NCBI GenBank assembly: GCA_944390735.1
Contig: CALXRL010000093.1
Coordinates: forward strand, 1 to 64,000
Length of the DNA stretch: 64,000 bases
Source of the DNA: an uncultured Victivallales bacterium
GTDB lineage: Bacteria; Verrucomicrobiota; Lentisphaeria; Victivallales; UBA1829
Reading direction: 5' to 3'
The number at the start of each line of letters is the position of its first letter. Positions within the stretch are counted from its first letter, which is position 1. The notes beneath the pieces are model-generated. The model did not search any database and was not told the origin of the DNA. It saw only the letters and a list, made by a program, of their open reading frames with translations. The translations under genes were made by a program, and so were the position numbers. Of the stretch, positions 54,501 through 64,000 are shown piece by piece.

Positions 54501-55330
54501 TGATCGAAAAACCGACCATCGGAAACTTCCTGCCCATCCTTGACGGAGGATTCTGCCTGCAATACGCCCCTTTGCTGGAATACCGGGAGGGAAAAGGACG
54601 AATCCTTTTCTGTCAGCTCAATGTGACCGGAAGAACCGAAACGGAGCCCGCCGCCATGCAGGTGGTCGCAAACCTTCTGCAATCGCTCGAAAGCCCCCCC
54701 GTGAATGATTGCAAAACCTGGGACATTCTCGGAGGGAAAAGATTCCGGGAAGAGATCGCAAAACTTGGATTCCGCACTCCTGCGGCAAAGCGGAATGCGG
54801 AGGTTCTTGTGATCGGTCCCGGCGCGAAGAAGTATCCGGATCTCACCCCGATGGTTGAACGGGGGACAAAAGTTCTCTGCTTCGGACTCGGAGCCGATGA
54901 GCTGAATTCTCTCTTCCCGGGAAAAATCAAGGCTCGGGATCTGAAAAATCAGCCGTCGCGCCTTGCGGACCTGGACCATCCGGAGTTCGCAGGAATCTCC
55001 AATATGGACACCTACTTCCAAACCCGGCTCGACTATGCCGTCACCGGAAACGGAGCGGAACTGGACCGCATTGCAATCGGGAAAGGATCGGTTGTCATCT
55101 GCTCCGTAACGGCGGAGATGCTGGATTACCGCACGCTTTTTCATCTACGGACCTCCTTCCGCCGGAGAAGCAATCTGATGTCCCGACTGCTGAACAATGC
55201 GGGGATCCCGTCTCAAAGCGTTCTTCTGAAGCGTTTTACGGAATCCCCGTCCCCCAAGCCGTGGCTTGACAGCTTCTATGTGCAGGAACCGGTCGACGAG
55301 GATAATCCCTACCGCTATTACCACTGGTAA
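51551..55330 (+). CDS. Large secreted GH2-family-like glycosidase
   Basis: A 1259-residue protein. It has a signal peptide (residues 1-20, ending in ASP/LLP region), a GH2 jelly-roll sugar-binding domain (about 45-215, CLNGYWAFHP, WYRRTIRVP), an Ig-like domain (about 230-330), a TIM barrel (about 335-700), and a long C-terminal beta/flavodoxin-like part (850-1259). The nucleophile is probably Glu in LALVEWGPPHS (near 550). In the acid/base position the family has GNE after NHPSxxMW; here NHPSLVMFATTHNC has Cys where Glu is expected. Either another residue serves or the specificity is unusual. No sorting signal or lipobox. Last gene of the cluster. Confidence 0.83.
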   Translation: MKSFLFSLLLLTGAAVLSASPLLPEVSDFSWDAPGIRKNAEREQICLNGYWAFHPVAGTLDPGAKAPARSETGWGYAKVPYPWETMRPLKLPKNAPGKAKWHTAWYRRTIRVPEFRKGVRVFLEIQHIQTRGTVYLDGKEAGKIVFPGGSLDLTPLIRPGQKQELTIRVSAVPSSAEEYVIMDINNIYKVASRIRNKGIVGDVFLNLVPNTRIEHTHFITSVKGKQITFQVIPENPAPEKRYTIEAEIRDSAGKPVKTFRSPVFTRRMLKQGAWTFSAPWADPDLWDIDTPQNLYTAVLRLSENGLIADTTLPEKFGFREFTIRGRDYLLNGKPIHLLAYIPGNYSYFWASDKSSRPLAEMTLKRLKTMGYNFAISENYNFNEGATGYIRGFFEAADNVGFLHSFSLPHPRAFQSALDTDPRKRGEYRKLAEYLIRLYWNHPSLVMFATTHNCTGAWGDQNPTRLGGDYVAATAKDERELKEKNRRNAEVTRDIVREIDPVHPVYVHSSGSLCGQYTLNMYLNWAPLQERSDWLEYYSRHGKMPLALVEWGPPHSASFSSFRGWVWSRPHIQTAWDAEYVSAYYGDKVGEWTPQRLELLDRIIQNNGKPVHFGRFTLFERFDIVNRLQGDFFADNYRSMRAWGLSLMLPWDYDSNYIRVPGNWKSKEWPDRYKNLNRPGLVPDFVGHDKYPLTIYPEAYRLSHLGKAIQNWGAPLIGFIGGEKVFTTKEHIYLPEERIRKTLVIINDKRKDQECAWQLMLRSRPETKRSGKVRISAGERAFQTVELSLPSDLKRGSFALDAEFRFSDGTLRKDSFAFQILPSSAESSARGRTIAALYDPKGMTEPLLKRWNVRYRKVGLRENLARYRTLIIGREALSAKGPLPNLNAVRNGQQVLIFEQQTPVLERLGFRINEIGLRKLFLRDAGNPLVKGMGEELFSDWRGESTLLPPMLDYNGFFCPPWNWCGFKTHRVWRCGNRGTVADALIEKPTIGNFLPILDGGFCLQYAPLLEYREGKGRILFCQLNVTGRTETEPAAMQVVANLLQSLESPPVNDCKTWDILGGKRFREEIAKLGFRTPAAKRNAEVLVIGPGAKKYPDLTPMVERGTKVLCFGLGADELNSLFPGKIKARDLKNQPSRLADLDHPEFAGISNMDTYFQTRLDYAVTGNGAELDRIAIGKGSVVICSVTAEMLDYRTLFHLRTSFRRRSNLMSRLLNNAGIPSQSVLLKRFTESPSPKPWLDSFYVQEPVDEDNPYRYYHW

Positions 55331-55347
55331 TGCATCCAGGCAATCGG

Positions 55348-55386
55348 AAAAGTCCGGAACGCAGCGACATGCCTTCCGGACTTTTT
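55348..55386. terminator. Terminator between convergent GH2 and chromate-transporter genes
   Basis: A 12-bp stem (55348-55359 with 55374-55385), AAAAGTCCGGAA and its complement, then a T-run. The A-run on the left allows use in both directions. Confidence 0.82.
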
Positions 55387-55409
55387 GTATGACAAAAGAA
55401 AACGCGGTT

Positions 55410-56009
55410 TCAGATCTGATAGAGGAAATAACTCAGGATCGCGGAAGCAATCAGAACGTAAATCAGATTCAGCTTCCATTTCCATTCCACAAAAAGAACC
55501 AGGGCAAAAATCAGTCCGCCCTGCCAGCTGATGCCGAATGTCTGCCCAGACGTCCAGAGATTCCGAAGAGGCGCCGTGAAAACCGAGGTCTCGGCAAAGA
55601 AAATCACCGCCGCGGCAATCAGTCCGAGCGTCGCAGGGCGAATGCCGGAAAGAACCGCCTTCACAATCGCATTCTCCTTGAACACCTGAATGAAGTAGGC
55701 TATCAACGTCACAAGAATCAGCGACGGCGTCATCACACCAAGCGTCCCGACCACCCCTCCGATCGCTCCGCCGAACATCCCCCCGATATTCTGCACCCCG
55801 CACTGATATCCGACATAGGTCGCCGCATTCAGCCCCACCGGTCCCGGAGTCACCTGCGCAAGAGCGACAAAATTCGCAAACTGCGCATTCGTCATAAAGT
55901 GATAGTTGTTCACAAGCTCCGTCTGAAAAAGAGGAATCATCGCGTACCCTCCCCCGAATGTGAATGCACCGAGCTTCACAAACAGAAGATACATCTGAAG
56001 CAGTGTCAT
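55410..56009 (-). CDS. Chromate-transporter family protein, half-size, second
   Basis: A 199-residue membrane protein with about six hydrophobic segments. CHR-family motifs: FVKLGAFTFGGGYAMIPLFQ near 12-31 (core GAFTFGGGYAMIP), and VALAQVTPGPVGLNAATYVGY (core AQVTPGPVGLNAATY). Half-size ChrA proteins work as pairs. Its start overlaps the stop of the preceding half by 4 bp. Substrate may be chromate or, in anaerobes, another anion such as sulfate; not readable from the sequence. Confidence 0.88.
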   Translation of the reverse strand: MTLLQMYLLFVKLGAFTFGGGYAMIPLFQTELVNNYHFMTNAQFANFVALAQVTPGPVGLNAATYVGYQCGVQNIGGMFGGAIGGVVGTLGVMTPSLILVTLIAYFIQVFKENAIVKAVLSGIRPATLGLIAAAVIFFAETSVFTAPLRNLWTSGQTFGISWQGGLIFALVLFVEWKWKLNLIYVLIASAILSYFLYQI

Positions 56010-56617
56010 TTCCCCTTCTCCTCTTCTGCGCATGACGCAAGCGTTTTTTTCCGGAGCCTCCGGATCCCGGCAATCAGCACTCCCGCGAATGCCGAAGCGA
56101 CAATCAATCCGACAGCATCCACATCAAACACCACCAGCAGCAGAAAACCGACAAGCGCTATAACAATCGGAATTGGTCCCTTCAGAATGCTTTTCGACAT
56201 CTTGATTACGGAAAGCAGAATCAGCGCGGAAACGGCCGCCCGGACCCCTGTGAAAATATGATCGGCCGTCGCATTTCCCGACAGCTGAAACAGAAGCGCC
56301 GCAATCACCACAATCACCACCACCGGCGGAATCACCACTCCGAGGGATGCGACAAGCGCTCCCGCCAGCCCCGCCGTCCTCTGTCCGATCAGAATCGCCA
56401 TGTTCACTGCGATAATCCCGGGCACCGACTGCACGATTGCCACCACATCCACCATATCGGATTCGCTCATCCAGTTTCGTTTTTCCACGAATTCCCGGTC
56501 CATCAGCGGCAGCATGGTCAGCCCTCCCCCGACCGATACCGCTGAAATCTTGAAGAAAACCTGGAACAAGGTCCACAGACGGTTTTCCCTGCCGTTCCTT
56601 TTCGCCGGATTTTTCAT
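56006..56617 (-). CDS. Chromate-transporter family protein, half-size, first
   Basis: A 203-residue membrane protein, six hydrophobic segments. CHR motifs: FFKISAVSVGGGLTMLPLMDREF (core SVGGGLTMLPLM) and VAIVQSVPGIIAVNMAILIG (core QSVPGIIAVN). The C-terminal tail is basic (RRLRKKTL). It lies 3 bp downstream of the aldose epimerase stop in the same direction, so the three genes form one transcript. Confidence 0.88.
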   Translation of the reverse strand: MKNPAKRNGRENRLWTLFQVFFKISAVSVGGGLTMLPLMDREFVEKRNWMSESDMVDVVAIVQSVPGIIAVNMAILIGQRTAGLAGALVASLGVVIPPVVVIVVIAALLFQLSGNATADHIFTGVRAAVSALILLSVIKMSKSILKGPIPIVIALVGFLLLVVFDVDAVGLIVASAFAGVLIAGIRRLRKKTLASCAEEEKGK

Positions 56618-56620
56618 AAC

Positions 56621-57619
56621 TCAGTCGTGCTCCACGGAGATGGTGTTTTCCGCGCTCCAGACCTCTCCGGGATTCAGCGGACAGAGTCCCGTCACCGAAT
56701 CCGGAAGCGGCAGATTCGGGGAATCCGCCATCCAGCTCATGGGTTCGGCACAGAAGAAATCCTCCATGCCCTCCCGGTTCCACAGCGCGGTCTGCCCGAA
56801 CTTTTCATCCCAGCGGTACACCACCTTCGTGCGGATAACGGGAAAATTCAGAATCGCTCCCCGGAAGGGTTTGCCGTCCAGAAGCGCCTCCACCACCGGA
56901 CACTGCCGGGAGATCGGCTGACGGTTGATGATTTTTCCCCTTCGGAAATCGTCATATCCATTCCAGTTTGCCTTTTCCCCGGTGACGGCAAACCGTTTTT
57001 CATGATCGAATTTCCAGTAGAAGTCGGCCGTGGTCACGCGCACCGAGCTGGTGCGGTACGCTTCAGGGGACTTGTCGCCAAGGGGAAAACGGAATGTGGA
57101 ATGAAATCCCGCTCCCAGCGGCATGGTCTCCGAACCGATGTTGGTCACCGTCAGACGCTGCAGAACCCGGTCCGGCAGAAACGTATACCGGAGATCCGCG
57201 CGGAATTCATGCGGAAATCCTTCGAACATTTCATTTGCCGCGTCATAGGTGTACGAGGTTTCCACCCAGGCCGTTCCGTTCTCCTCGCCGGAATCGGCCA
57301 GATGCCATTTCCGGTTCAGAACAACGCCGTGAATGTGATTGCCGAACCGGTTGTTCACCGGAAGATGATACTGCCGCCCGCGCCAGGAAAAGAGTCCCTT
57401 GTAAATGCAGTTCGGAGGGATCAGAACGGGAAAGCCGTAGACCTCCGGCTGGAATTTCAAATCCTCGATTGTCTCCGGCGAACGCAGCAGATTCAGTCCG
57501 CTCTTTTTCTCCGTCAGTTCCAGCAGGATGGAGCCAACGGAAAGGATCATCCGTCCTTTCCACTCGGGCGTTTCGATTTCAAGATAGGATTCCCCTTCGG
57601 CAGCAAACTCTTTTATCAC
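56621..57619 (-). CDS. Aldose 1-epimerase family protein
   Basis: A 332-residue beta-supersandwich mutarotase-like protein. Seen: PVLIPPNCIYKGLFSWRGRQYHLPVNNRFGNHIHGVV in the N-terminal half (cores RFGNHIHG and LPVN), GAGFHSTFRFPL with the second conserved His (near 180), and a later Glu in CLNPGEVWSAEN. Those match the catalytic His pair and Glu of galactose mutarotases. First gene of the transcript with the two chromate-transporter halves. It may interconvert alpha/beta anomers of a sugar released by nearby glycosidases. Confidence 0.83.
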   Translation of the reverse strand: MIKEFAAEGESYLEIETPEWKGRMILSVGSILLELTEKKSGLNLLRSPETIEDLKFQPEVYGFPVLIPPNCIYKGLFSWRGRQYHLPVNNRFGNHIHGVVLNRKWHLADSGEENGTAWVETSYTYDAANEMFEGFPHEFRADLRYTFLPDRVLQRLTVTNIGSETMPLGAGFHSTFRFPLGDKSPEAYRTSSVRVTTADFYWKFDHEKRFAVTGEKANWNGYDDFRRGKIINRQPISRQCPVVEALLDGKPFRGAILNFPVIRTKVVYRWDEKFGQTALWNREGMEDFFCAEPMSWMADSPNLPLPDSVTGLCPLNPGEVWSAENTISVEHD

Positions 57620-57747
57620 GATTTTCCTCCTGTGTCAATTCCCTGATATTATATCATATCCCGAGCATTTTTCCAGAAAAAGAAAGCAAATAAGCGGGGA
57701 TTTCCTTTCCGGCTCTTCGCCGTGTCTCCCATTTCCACACAGAAAAA

Positions 57748-57779
57748 GCCCCTGAAACGGGAGCAGCCGTTTCAGGGGC
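57748..57779 (-). terminator. Terminator of glutamine synthetase gene
   Basis: A perfect 13-bp stem (GCCCCTGAAACGG and its complement) with a 6-nt loop, followed on the minus strand by TTTTTCT. It lies 29 bp past the stop of the glutamine synthetase gene. Confidence 0.88.
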
Positions 57780-57807
57780 GTGGAATTTCACTCAGATGAG
57801 GAAATCC

Positions 57808-59940
57808 TCAGGAGATGAAGAGCATCTCGCGATATTTCGGCAGCGGCCAGAGTTCGTCGTCGACGTTCAGTTCGAGAGCATCCACATTGTGGCGCAGCGC
57901 CGCCATCGCCTTCACGACAGGCGCCTGATTGCCGGTCTTGAGCGCGTCCTCAAGATCCTTGCAGCAGGAATCCACATTGTCGAGGAGTCCGCCGATGGTC
58001 TCCGCCATGGCTTTTTTCGCCGCGACGCCCGCGGTAATTCCGGCATTCTTCTGATCCACAATGGATTTTGCCAGCTCCGCCAGCTGCTTGGAGGCGGCAG
58101 GCATAATCACGGTTCTTGCCAGACTCAGGGAAAGCTCGCCTTCGATCTTGATTTTCTTGGCGTACTCTTCCATGAAGATCTCGTAACGGGACTCCAGTTC
58201 CGCCTCGGTGAAGACGTTGAACCGGCCGAAGAGCGCCTTGCTCTTTTCGGAGACAAACGCTCCCAGAGCTTCCGGAGTGGAGGGGAAGTTCGGCAGACCG
58301 CGCTTTGCGGCCTCTTTTCTCCATGCCGTCGTGTAGCCGTCGCCGTTGAAGATCACGCGCTTGTGCTCCTTGATGATCTTCTGGAGCAGAAGTTGCAGTT
58401 TCTCGTTGAAGTTCTTCTTCGGGAACTTTTCGAGTTCATCGGCAATCTCCTCGAGCGATTCGGCCACGATGGTGTTGATCACAATGTTCGCTCCTGCGCA
58501 GGACTGGCTGGAACCGGGTGCGCGGAATTCGAACTTGTTTCCGGTAAAGGCAAACGGACTGGTTCTGTTGCGGTCGGTCGCATCGCGGGGCAGAGGCGGA
58601 AGCGTGTCGACGCCGATCTTCATGAGGCTTCCATGCTTGGAGGATTTGAGGCAGCCTTTCTCAATCTGCTCAATCACATCGGTCAGCTGTTCCCCGAGGA
58701 AGATGGAGATGATCGCCGGAGGAGCTTCGTTCGCACCGAGACGATGATCGTTTCCGGCTCCCGCGGTCGCCACGCGAAGCAGATCGGCATGGCGGTCGAC
58801 CGCCTGAATCACCGCGCAGAGCGTGGTCAGGAAGATCGCATTCTGATGCGGATCGTTTCCGGGATTCAGAAGGTTGCGGTCGCCGTAGCTGACCGACCAG
58901 TTGTTGTGTTTGCCGGAACCGTTGATGCCCGCAAAGGGTTTTTCATGCAGCAGACAGACGAAGCCGTGTTCCTCGGCCTTCTGCTTGAGGATCTCCATCA
59001 CAAGCATGTTGTGGTCGCAGGCGAGATTGAGCTCTTCGAAGAGCGGAGCAAGCTCGTACTGGGCCGGAGCCACCTCGTTGTGTCTGGTCTTGGCGGGAAT
59101 GCCGAGTCTCCAGAGTTCCTGTTCCACATCGCTCATGAAGTTCAGAACACGGTGCTTGATCGTGCCGAAGTAATGATCTTCCAGCTGCTGATGCTTCGGA
59201 GGAGGTGCGCCGAAAAGGGTGCGCCCGGTTTGCACAAGATCGGGACGGGCAAAATAGAAGTTCTTGTCCACCAGGAAATATTCCTGTTCAGGCCCGAGGG
59301 TGACTTTCGGCATCAGTCCGCCGTTCTCGCCGAAGCATTTCAGGAGTCTCTTGACCGCCTTGGCAAGCGCCTGAGTCGATTTCAGGAGCGGAGTTTTCTT
59401 GTCGAGCGCTTCGCCCGTATAGGAGCAGAACGCCGTCGGGATGCAGAGCGTGGCTCCGTTCTGATGCCGTTTGATGAACGCCGGGCTGGAAGGATCCCAC
59501 GCCGTGTATCCACGAGCTTCAAATGTGGCGCGCAGTCCTCCGGAGGGGAAGCTGGAGGCGTCCGGTTCGCCGACAATCAGGTTCTTTCCGGAAAAGACGG
59601 AAATGGCTTTGCCCGATCCATCCGGCTCCAGGAAGGCATCATGCTTTTCCGCGGTGGCTCCGGTCAGCGGCTGGAACCAGTGGGTGTAGTGCGTGGCTCC
59701 TTTTTCAATGGCCCATTGCTTCATGGCGTTGGCCACGTCATCCGCAATGGAAGCATCCAGCGGAGAGCCTTCGGTAATCGTTTTGTACAGGGTCTTGAAG
59801 ACGGGTTTGGGAAGCCGTTCGCGCATGCACTCAATACTGAACACATCGCTTCCGTAATCGCCGAGTTCAAATTTCGGATTCCCGATCGTTTCCTTCCGGG
59901 CGGCCACACGTTCAATCGCGTCAATTCTTGTTCTGTTCAT
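57808..59940 (-). CDS. glnN: Glutamine synthetase type III
   Basis: A 710-residue type III glutamine synthetase, much longer than GSI (about 450). It shows the GSIII features [10 protein letters not shown] (near 220), [18 protein letters not shown] (near 285), [14 protein letters not shown] (near 340), and a helical C-terminal extension. ATG 59940 is preceded by AGGAGATTGGG; the upstream in-frame Met at 59976 is less likely. Makes glutamine from glutamate, ammonia and ATP. Divergent from the glutamate synthase gene with a shared regulatory gap, so the GS/GOGAT cycle is probably co-controlled. Confidence 0.95.
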   Translation of the reverse strand: MNRTRIDAIERVAARKETIGNPKFELGDYGSDVFSIECMRERLPKPVFKTLYKTITEGSPLDASIADDVANAMKQWAIEKGATHYTHWFQPLTGATAEKHDAFLEPDGSGKAISVFSGKNLIVGEPDASSFPSGGLRATFEARGYTAWDPSSPAFIKRHQNGATLCIPTAFCSYTGEALDKKTPLLKSTQALAKAVKRLLKCFGENGGLMPKVTLGPEQEYFLVDKNFYFARPDLVQTGRTLFGAPPPKHQQLEDHYFGTIKHRVLNFMSDVEQELWRLGIPAKTRHNEVAPAQYELAPLFEELNLACDHNMLVMEILKQKAEEHGFVCLLHEKPFAGINGSGKHNNWSVSYGDRNLLNPGNDPHQNAIFLTTLCAVIQAVDRHADLLRVATAGAGNDHRLGANEAPPAIISIFLGEQLTDVIEQIEKGCLKSSKHGSLMKIGVDTLPPLPRDATDRNRTSPFAFTGNKFEFRAPGSSQSCAGANIVINTIVAESLEEIADELEKFPKKNFNEKLQLLLQKIIKEHKRVIFNGDGYTTAWRKEAAKRGLPNFPSTPEALGAFVSEKSKALFGRFNVFTEAELESRYEIFMEEYAKKIKIEGELSLSLARTVIMPAASKQLAELAKSIVDQKNAGITAGVAAKKAMAETIGGLLDNVDSCCKDLEDALKTGNQAPVVKAMAALRHNVDALELNVDDELWPLPKYREMLFIS

Positions 59941-60086
59941 GATTCCCAATCTCCTGATTTCGTTTTCAAAACGCACAGTTCTTAACGGATTACCGGCAAA
60001 TAAGCAGATCCGATGCCAAAGTTTTTATTTCCGCCAGGTTTCCCTCAGAAAAATGTTCCCCAGCCTCTTTTTTCTCCGAATTCCAT

Positions 60087-60092
60087 AATATA
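60087..60092 (-). promoter_or_regulatory. -10 box candidate for glnN
   Basis: TATATT on the minus strand, about 147 bp before ATG 59940. The best -35 at 16-17 bp is weak (TGTTAT or CTGTTA). Confidence 0.35.
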
Positions 60093-60138
60093 ACCGCTTT
60101 TCGGAAAAATAACAGAGCAGATTTCAAATATTCATACT

Positions 60139-60185
60139 GTTACATTTTTGTAATATTCCCGGAATTTTCAATACAAAAATGTAAC
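60139..60185. promoter_or_regulatory. 14-bp dyad in the glnN-gltB divergent region
   Basis: GTTACATTTTTGTA (60139-60152) and TACAAAAATGTAAC (60172-60185) are exact reverse complements. The left arm with its next base holds a smaller palindrome, TTACA-TTTT-TGTAA. The 19-nt loop contains a near-palindrome around TTCCCGGAA. It lies about 60-105 bp upstream of the likely glnN start point, suiting an activator or repressor site for nitrogen control. Confidence 0.65.
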
Positions 60186-60242
60186 TTCTCCTTAAAGAAA
60201 ACACTCCGAAAAAAAAGGAAATCAATGAAAGAGAGGAAGAAA

Positions 60243-60344
60243 ATGGCAGAAAAAGGGTTCTTTTTCAATAAATTACAAAATTATCATATCCCGATGCACG
60301 CCATCTCCTGTCATGTTTCAAAAAATTGGCATGAAACTTGTTAG
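60243..60344 (+). CDS. Possible 33-residue leader peptide upstream of gltB
   Basis: A short open frame with a strong Shine-Dalgarno sequence (GAGAGGAAG, 4-5 bp before ATG 60243). It begins MAEKGFFFNKLQNY and ends SKNWHETC, then TAG, 44 bp before the gltB start. It is rich in Phe, His, Asn and Cys and not clearly a membrane peptide. It could be a regulatory leader, or chance. It resembles no family known to me. If real, the gltB transcript must start upstream of 60243, and the sigma-54-like site at 60327 cannot be the only promoter. Confidence 0.45.
   Translation: MAEKGFFFNKLQNYHIPMHAISCHVSKNWHETC
60327..60342 (+). promoter_or_regulatory. Sigma-54-like -24/-12 element before gltB
   Basis: TGGCATG-AAAC-TTGTT has the GG and G-x pair 12 bp apart, as in the sigma-54 form TGGCACG-N4-TTGCA. 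The highly conserved GC at -12 is GT here, which weakens the call. It lies 46 bp before the gltB start. Confidence 0.3.
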
Positions 60345-60388
60345 AATGAGTCACAGCAACGGACGAAACAAACAGGGAGGCCTGAACT

Positions 60389-64000
<3,612 letters not shown>

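Noticed and set aside
57796-59985. A 729-codon plus-strand frame opposite glutamine synthetase
   Set aside because: Shadow of a gene with clear GSIII motifs.
60139-60185. NtcA, GlnR/TnrA or Crp binding site
   Set aside because: The arms do not match GTA-N8-TAC, TGTNA-N7-TNACA or TGTGA-N6-TCACA.

Overview
The window looks like a chromosomal segment of a Lentisphaerota (Victivallales-like) bacterium. The basis is a prepilin-type protein with a lineage-typical N-terminus followed by a small C-terminal DG-type motif, GntR/LacI-type sugar regulators, many glycoside hydrolases without classical susC/susD genes, a type III glutamine synthetase, and redox genes of anaerobes. This placement is inference from gene content; no rRNA or other decisive phylogenetic marker is present. 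No tRNA, rRNA, CRISPR array, transposase or prophage gene was seen.

Layout. 1-4.6 kb: a minus-strand three-gene operon for an electron-bifurcating transhydrogenase of the Stn type (NuoE-like, NuoF-like and NfnB/GltD-like subunits), with a palindrome beside its -10 box. 4.7-13.8 kb: one 3032-residue surface or secreted protein (beta-helix-like repeats, about 12 fibronectin III-like repeats, five C-terminal repeats, four with a WVGY-type motif). 14.3-17.8 kb: a plus-strand housekeeping operon with a YwlE-like protein-arginine phosphatase, a single-chain RpiB-GlyA fusion, and SerS. 17.9-26.4 kb: carbohydrate genes (two sugar-phosphate isomerase/epimerase paralogues, SGNH esterase, GH36, sodium:solute symporter, GH5). 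26.5-28.4 kb: leuCD. 28.6-33.6 kb: GntR regulator, GH43-like protein, HtrA protease, ADP-ribosylglycohydrolase. 33.7-36.2 kb: MarR regulator with its own promoter/operator, then thiG and thiH. 36.3-39.0 kb: recX, oligopeptide-binding lipoprotein, DUF4404 protein. 39.1-46 kb: paired lipoproteins, mutY, bioA, a DUF134-NifX-type protein, a ROK kinase. 45.1-47.9 kb: diaminobutyrate aminotransferase and decarboxylase, predicting 1,3-diaminopropane synthesis. 47.9-48.3 kb: a duplicated hairpin-rich non-coding repeat. 48.3-55.3 kb: an esterase-like hydrolase, then a GntR, pseudopilin and GH2 cluster. 55.4-57.6 kb: two half-size chromate-transporter proteins and an aldose epimerase. 57.8-64 kb: glutamine synthetase III and the large subunit of glutamate synthase, divergently arranged around a region with a 14-bp dyad and a possible 33-residue leader peptide. 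The last gene runs off the right edge.

Functionally the segment joins fermentative redox balancing (Stn), ammonium assimilation (GlnN/GltB) and C1/serine/pentose metabolism (RpiB-GlyA) with several small, separately regulated carbohydrate-use units. Promoters of the form TTGNNN, 16 bp, TATATT or TATAGT recur before unrelated genes and may be the main housekeeping promoter form. The most unusual items are the RpiB-GlyA fusion with a fossil-like ribosome-binding site at its junction, the hairpin-rich repeat, the gltB leader, the DUF134-NifX gene with an apparent internal start, and the giant repeat protein without a signal peptide.
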